Assembly: GCA_964429575.1 (NCBI GenBank)
Contig: CAYSCX010000006.1
Span: 62,001-126,000 of the forward strand
Reading direction: 5' to 3'
From: CAYSCX01 sp964429575
GTDB lineage: Bacteria > Desulfobacterota > Binatia > Binatales > Binataceae
DNA: 64,000 bases
The translations under genes were made by a program, and so were the position numbers. This document shows positions 59,923 through 64,000 of the stretch, one piece after another. Numbering within the stretch: the stretch's first letter is position 1; each line of letters begins with the position of its first letter. The notes under the pieces are model-generated. The model was not told the DNA's origin. It worked only from the letters and a program-made list of their open reading frames with translations, and did not search any database.

Positions 59923-60444
59923 ATGGGCGAGAAGGAAAGAAGGCGAAGTACCGACCGGCACGATCCCGCACCCGGCGCCGGCTTCATCAAGGGACTGACC
60001 GACCTGGTCGAAAAACTGGGCGAGCTCGCGGAAACCGGCCGCGAGCTGCGCAAGAGCGGGGAACTCAGCAGTTCCGACGACAAGATGAAGGCGGTCTACG
60101 GATTGCGGGTCAAGCTGGGCCTGGGCGGCGACGCGGTCGAGGTTGAGCCCTTTGGCGATCTCAAATTCGACAAGCGATCGAAGCATCCGGTAGTTCAAGA
60201 GGTTCGTGAACCGCTGGTGGACGTGATTGAGGAGCCCAATCGGATCCTCGTCATCGCCGAAATGCCGGGCGTCACGGCAGAGGATGTCTCACTGGCGATC
60301 GACGACGACGTTATGACTATCGAAGCGCAGGGCAAGGGAAAGAAGTATCGCAAGGAAGTATTGTTGCCCAAGCCGGTCTCGAAGCAGAACAGCTCGATTT
60401 CCTGCAACAACGGCATCGTCCAGATCGAGTGCCGACTCAAGTGA
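59923..60444 (+). CDS. gvpH: Hsp20-type gas vesicle chaperone (GvpH-like)
   Basis: The 173-residue protein ends in an alpha-crystallin domain (EVREPLVDVIEEPNRILVIAEMPGVTAEDVSLAIDDDVMTIEAQGKGKKYRKEVLLP pattern, about residues 90-150). The N-terminal part includes GFIKGLTDLVEKLGEL, as in GvpH proteins of gas vesicle clusters. It probably holds shell proteins soluble. The next gene starts inside its last codons. Confidence 0.9.
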   Translation: MGEKERRRSTDRHDPAPGAGFIKGLTDLVEKLGELAETGRELRKSGELSSSDDKMKAVYGLRVKLGLGGDAVEVEPFGDLKFDKRSKHPVVQEVREPLVDVIEEPNRILVIAEMPGVTAEDVSLAIDDDVMTIEAQGKGKKYRKEVLLPKPVSKQNSSISCNNGIVQIECRLK

Positions 60445-62600
60445 AGGGCAGCGCCGCGCCAGCCAAGGCCGGAGAAGATTCCCTCTCTGCGAACACGCTC
60501 CGGCTGAAGGTCGCGGAAGCGATGAGCAAGGATGCGGGCCGCGCGTACGCCCGCATCAGCCCCGACGATATCGAGCAGCTCGGCGTCTCGATCGGCGACA
60601 CCGTCGAGATCGCCGGCAAACGCCGCACCGTGTGCAAGGTCATGCCCGCGCACACGGAGTTCCGCGGCAAGTCGTGTGTCCAGATGGACGGGGTTAGCCG
60701 CGAGAACGCCGGCGCTGGGCTGGATGAGTTCGCCGTGCTGCGCAAGGTCGCATGCCGCATCGCGGATCATGTGATCCTGGCGCCGGTGAACGCGGCGCCT
60801 TCCGCGCGCGACCTCGACTATATCGGCGGCCTGCTCGACGGTTTGCCGGTTGTCGAGGGCGACCGGGTGAGGGCGACCCTGTTCGGCAGCCGCTGGGCCG
60901 ATTTCAAGGTGCAGGGCGTGAGCCCCAAAGGGCCGGTGCTGATCGGCACCAACACGCGATTGACCATCGGCGAGGCCAGCAGCGACAAGGTCGCCCGGTC
61001 GGCGGTTTCCTACGAAGACGTGGGCGGGCTCAAGCCGCAATTGCGGCGGATTCGCGAACTGATCGAACTGCCGCTGCGCCATCCCGAGATCTTCGAACGG
61101 CTCGGAATCGACGCGCCCAAGGGTGTGCTGCTCTACGGCCCGCCGGGATGCGGCAAGACGCTGATCGCGCGCGCGATCGCCCACGAGACTGAGGCCAGCT
61201 TCCTGTCGGTCAGCGGCCCTGAGGTGGTGCACAAATTCTACGGCGAGAGCGAGGCCCATCTGCGGAAGATCTTCGAGGAGGCGGCCCGCAAGGCGCCGAG
61301 CATCGTGTTCATCGACGAGATCGACGCGATCGCGCCGCAGCGCGAGCGGGTGGTGGGCGAAGTCGAGAAGCGAATCGTGGCGCAGTTGCTCGCGCTGATG
61401 GACGGCCTCAACCGCCGCGAGAACGTCATCGTGATCGCCGCCACCAATATTCCCAACGCGCTCGATCCCGCCTTGCGGCGCCCCGGCCGCTTCGATCGCG
61501 AGGTGGCAATTCCCATTCCGGACCGTCGCGGGCGGCTCGAGATGCTTGAGATCCACAGCCGCGGGATGCCGCTCGCGCAGGACGTGGAGCTCGAACGCCT
61601 GGCCGACATCACCCACGGCTTCGTCGGTGCGGATCTGGAGGCGCTGTGCCGGGAGGCGGCGATGCTGACCCTGCGCCGCATCATGCCCGACGTCGACCTG
61701 GCCGCGGAGCATTTTTCCTACGAGTTGCTTGCCGACCTCGAAGTCAGAATGGCGGATTTCCTGGAGGCGCTCCGCGAGGTGGAGCCCTCCGCGATTCGCG
61801 AAGTCTTCATCGAGGTGCCCAACGTTGCATGGGACGACGTCGGCGGGCTCGCCGCGTTCAAGCAACGTCTGCGGGAATGCGTCGAATGGCCGCTGAAGTA
61901 CGGCGAGTTGTTCGCACAAGCCCGGATCGCTGCGCCCAAGGGCATTTTGCTCGTGGGCCCTCCGGGATGCGGAAAGACTTTGCTGGCCAAGGCGCTCGCC
62001 ACCGAGAGCGGCGTCAATTTCATTTCGGTCAAAGGTCCCGAGTTGATGTCGAAATACGTGGGAGAATCGGAGCGGGCGCTACGAGACGTCTTTCGCACGG
62101 CCCGTCAGGCAGCGCCCACCATCATGTTCTTCGACGAAATCGACGCGCTGGCGCCGGCGCGCGGCAGCGGACTGACCAGCGAAGGGGTTGCGGAAAGAAT
62201 GCTCAGTCAGTTCCTGACCGAGTTCGATGGAATCGAGGAGCTGAAGGGCGTACTGGTGCTCGGCGCGACCAATCGGTTGGATCGGCTCGATCCAGCGGTG
62301 CTCAGGCCCGGGCGCTTCGAAGAGATCCTCGAAATTCCCCCGCTCGACGAATCCGATCGCCGGGAGATTCTGGCGGTTCATCTCCGCGACAGCCCGCTTA
62401 ATCCGCAAATTGACATCGCGGAATTGGCGGCCCGGTGCGAAGGCTATGGCGGAGCCGAGATAGCGTCACTGTGCCGGCGGGCCGGACTCAGCGCAGTGCG
62501 AAGAGCGGTGGCCAGCCGCGAGCGCCACGCCCACCCCGCGGTCGAAGTGCGCTTGGAGCCCGAAGATTTTGAAGTCGCATATCGAGAGAAATCCCCATGA
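60429..62600 (+). CDS. CDC48/VAT-type double AAA+ ATPase in the gvp operon
   Basis: The 723-residue protein has a double-psi-beta-barrel N domain (TLRLKVAEAMSKDAGRAYA, then ISPDDIEQLGVSIGDTVEIA) and two AAA+ modules: Walker A GPPGCGKTLIARAIA (about residue 237) with IVFIDEIDA, and GPPGCGKTLLAKALA (about residue 510) with IMFFDEIDA; both have the arginine-finger helices. This is the archaeal VAT/CDC48 layout. The start at GTG 60429 overlaps gvpH; GTG 60441 is an alternative. Within a gvp operon it probably disassembles or remodels vesicle protein complexes. Confidence 0.93.
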   Translation: MPTQVKGSAAPAKAGEDSLSANTLRLKVAEAMSKDAGRAYARISPDDIEQLGVSIGDTVEIAGKRRTVCKVMPAHTEFRGKSCVQMDGVSRENAGAGLDEFAVLRKVACRIADHVILAPVNAAPSARDLDYIGGLLDGLPVVEGDRVRATLFGSRWADFKVQGVSPKGPVLIGTNTRLTIGEASSDKVARSAVSYEDVGGLKPQLRRIRELIELPLRHPEIFERLGIDAPKGVLLYGPPGCGKTLIARAIAHETEASFLSVSGPEVVHKFYGESEAHLRKIFEEAARKAPSIVFIDEIDAIAPQRERVVGEVEKRIVAQLLALMDGLNRRENVIVIAATNIPNALDPALRRPGRFDREVAIPIPDRRGRLEMLEIHSRGMPLAQDVELERLADITHGFVGADLEALCREAAMLTLRRIMPDVDLAAEHFSYELLADLEVRMADFLEALREVEPSAIREVFIEVPNVAWDDVGGLAAFKQRLRECVEWPLKYGELFAQARIAAPKGILLVGPPGCGKTLLAKALATESGVNFISVKGPELMSKYVGESERALRDVFRTARQAAPTIMFFDEIDALAPARGSGLTSEGVAERMLSQFLTEFDGIEELKGVLVLGATNRLDRLDPAVLRPGRFEEILEIPPLDESDRREILAVHLRDSPLNPQIDIAELAARCEGYGGAEIASLCRRAGLSAVRRAVASRERHAHPAVEVRLEPEDFEVAYREKSP

Positions 62601-63406
62601 TGGCGCCGAGAGAAAATCAAGCGCTATACCTGTTTTACATAACGGGAGCCGAATGTGCCGGGGACCTGAAGGGCGTCGGCATCGACGACACAGCGCCGCT
62701 CTTCGCCCATCGCTACGCCGATTTCGTCGCGCTATTGAGCGCCGTCTCGATTGACGACTTCTGCGGGACCGATGCCGAACGGAGGTTGGCCGACCTCGGA
62801 TGGGTGAGCGAGCGCGCGCTCAGGCATGAGCGCGTAATCGATCAGGGGTTCCGACGCGGACCGGTGCTGCCCGCGCGTTTCGGCACTCTGTTTTCCACTT
62901 TACAGGTTCTGGAGAGCTCCATCGAACAAAACCGACAGATGATCGGTGATTTTCTAAGCGCCGTACGAGGCCAGGAAGAATGGGGAATCAAGACGCTCCT
63001 CGAGCGCCCCACCGCAAAGAAATGGCTGAGCGATCAGATGGTGGTGGCGCTTGACGAGACGCTGGGTTCCCCGGGCCTGCGCTATCTACAAGAGCGGCGC
63101 GCTCAGGCTGCGGCGGAGAAGCAACTGCAGCAGTGGCTGTTGGACAGTTGTGAGTCGGTCGCGCGGGCTTTGGACGAATACGCAACTGATCGGCGCCAGC
63201 GAAAGATAGTGGACGACGGCTTGACGGGAGATTCGAGCGAGTTGGTGCTGAACCTCGCCGTGATGGTACCGCACGACCGGCGGGCGGATCTGGAGCGCCT
63301 CATCGAAAGGATGAACGTCGATTATGCGGAGCAGGGTTTGGGTTTCGTGCTAAACGGGCCATGGCCGCCGTACAGCTTCTGTCCACTGCTGGTGATGCCG
63401 CCATGA
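62597..63406 (+). CDS. Gas vesicle protein GvpL/GvpF family (second)
   Basis: The 269-residue protein has the family pattern: ALYLFYITGAECAGD near the start, LPARFGTLFSTLQVL for the core PMRFGT-type motif, and the C-terminal GFVLNGPWPPYSFCPLL. The start is the ATG overlapping the previous stop (ATGATG). It is a divergent paralogue of the first and third GvpL/F genes of the operon. Confidence 0.9.
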   Translation: MMAPRENQALYLFYITGAECAGDLKGVGIDDTAPLFAHRYADFVALLSAVSIDDFCGTDAERRLADLGWVSERALRHERVIDQGFRRGPVLPARFGTLFSTLQVLESSIEQNRQMIGDFLSAVRGQEEWGIKTLLERPTAKKWLSDQMVVALDETLGSPGLRYLQERRAQAAAEKQLQQWLLDSCESVARALDEYATDRRQRKIVDDGLTGDSSELVLNLAVMVPHDRRADLERLIERMNVDYAEQGLGFVLNGPWPPYSFCPLLVMPP

Positions 63407-64000
63407 GCTATCTCGTTTACTGTATCGTTGACGGGGACTGTCAGGAGCCCCGGCGAAAGCCGCGTTGTTTGGGATATCCTTCGGCTTCAATCGTCGTTCG
63501 CGCTGCCGGGTTGGGAGCGGTGGCGTCCAAGGCGCCAGCCGCCGATCTCGCACCCGATGTCGCGCGGCTGCTCGCCTACTCGAAGATCATCGAGTGGTAC
63601 CACCGTGAGCGCACCGTGATCCCGATGCGCTACGGATGCATTTTCGACGGGCTCAGTGACATCCGCAGCCACCTCGAAAATCGTCGACGCGAATATCTTC
63701 AGTTACTTGCGGAGCTCGACGGGCGGGTGGAAATGTCCGCGCGGGTCGGATTGGAGGAGCCCCAATTCCCGATTCGTTTGCAAACCGGCGCAGTGGCGCA
63801 AGTGCGCGTGCGGTTCGCAGGCAGCGGCGCCGGCCCGGGCACCGCCTATCTGGCCAATCGGAGTGGCTACTACGCGCTCAAAAAGGAGTTTGACAAGCGC
63901 CGCGACGAGGTTCGCGAGAGCATTTGCCAATCGGCTGAAGGCACATTTGCCCGATGGACCAGCGAATATGGCGCGCAGAGGGGCAAGGGAGTGCTCGCGG
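63403..64000 (+). CDS. Gas vesicle protein GvpL/GvpF family (third, cut by window end)
   Basis: The visible 199 codons start MSYLVYCIVDGDCQ, have the core TVIPMRYGCIFDG motif and a helical region with LENRRREYLQLLAEL; the 3' end lies beyond the window. It overlaps the previous gene by 4 bp (ATGA). The operon continues to the right. With this copy the cluster has three GvpL/F proteins. Confidence 0.88.
   Translation, partial: MSYLVYCIVDGDCQEPRRKPRCLGYPSASIVVRAAGLGAVASKAPAADLAPDVARLLAYSKIIEWYHRERTVIPMRYGCIFDGLSDIRSHLENRRREYLQLLAELDGRVEMSARVGLEEPQFPIRLQTGAVAQVRVRFAGSGAGPGTAYLANRSGYYALKKEFDKRRDEVRESICQSAEGTFARWTSEYGAQRGKGVLA

Noticed and set aside
60195..61919. 574-codon minus-strand frame
   Set aside because: Antisense to gvpH and the CDC48-type ATPase, both with clear motifs.

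Overview
The window is 64 kb of GC-rich chromosomal DNA from a Gram-negative bacterium. Evidence for an outer membrane is a BtuB-type TonB receptor, a murein lytic transglycosylase and lipoproteins. The ATP synthase has separate b and b' subunits preceded by a bactofilin gene, and there are GST, nitronate-monooxygenase, F420/PPOX-like and DHA2-efflux genes. This mix fits an uncultured deep proteobacterial or Desulfobacterota/Binatota-like lineage, but that placement is inference and no marker here fixes it.

Layout. 1-9.5 kb: cobU (partial) diverges from a cobalamin riboswitch, terminator and btuB-like receptor; then glnE, a GST, a MltD-like transglycosylase, a BMP-type binding lipoprotein, and a bfd-bfr pair behind a Fur-like operator. 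9.3-12.5 kb: a roughly 3 kb insert bounded by a perfect 165-bp direct repeat of the 3' end of bfr, carrying a TOPRIM-domain protein and an unrecognised protein. 12.6-26 kb: a small secreted protein, aroA, the ATP synthase genes (epsilon, beta, gamma, alpha, delta, b, b' in window order), bactofilin, a PPOX protein, miaB, a PHP-like lipoprotein, an SDR and rpsU. 26-35.5 kb: nitronate monooxygenases, DHA2 efflux, a ferritin-like protein, asnS, cvpA, trxA and tRNA-Ser(GGA).

35.4-50.9 kb: an accessory block that begins at the 3' end of tRNA-Ser and ends at a 36-bp imperfect copy of that tRNA end. It holds a flavoprotein / glycosyltransferase / Gfo-Idh / AlkP-type cell-envelope operon, an internally deleted IS, a TTCCCTGT repeat zone, and a module with an M78-type metallopeptidase plus XRE regulator facing a GNAT-like protein and an unknown protein with a DDxxD-like motif. 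51-53 kb: a complete DDE transposase and a broken relative.

53.6-64 kb: a gas vesicle gene cluster, continuing past the window end. It starts with a sigma-54 activator and a candidate -24/-12 promoter, then gvpA, a small charged protein, gvpN, two further small proteins, gvpF/L, gvpG, gvpS-type, gvpK, gvpJ-type, an Hsp20-type GvpH, a CDC48-type double AAA+ ATPase and two more GvpF/L proteins. Most genes overlap by a few bases or lie close together, so they probably form one operon.

Three interspersed repeat families are visible. One is a MITE-like element bounded by CTAG (three copies, each abutting a TAG stop codon). One is a family of about 200 bp linked to the tRNA-Ser 3' end (three copies). 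The third is the ends and fragments of one DDE insertion-sequence family.
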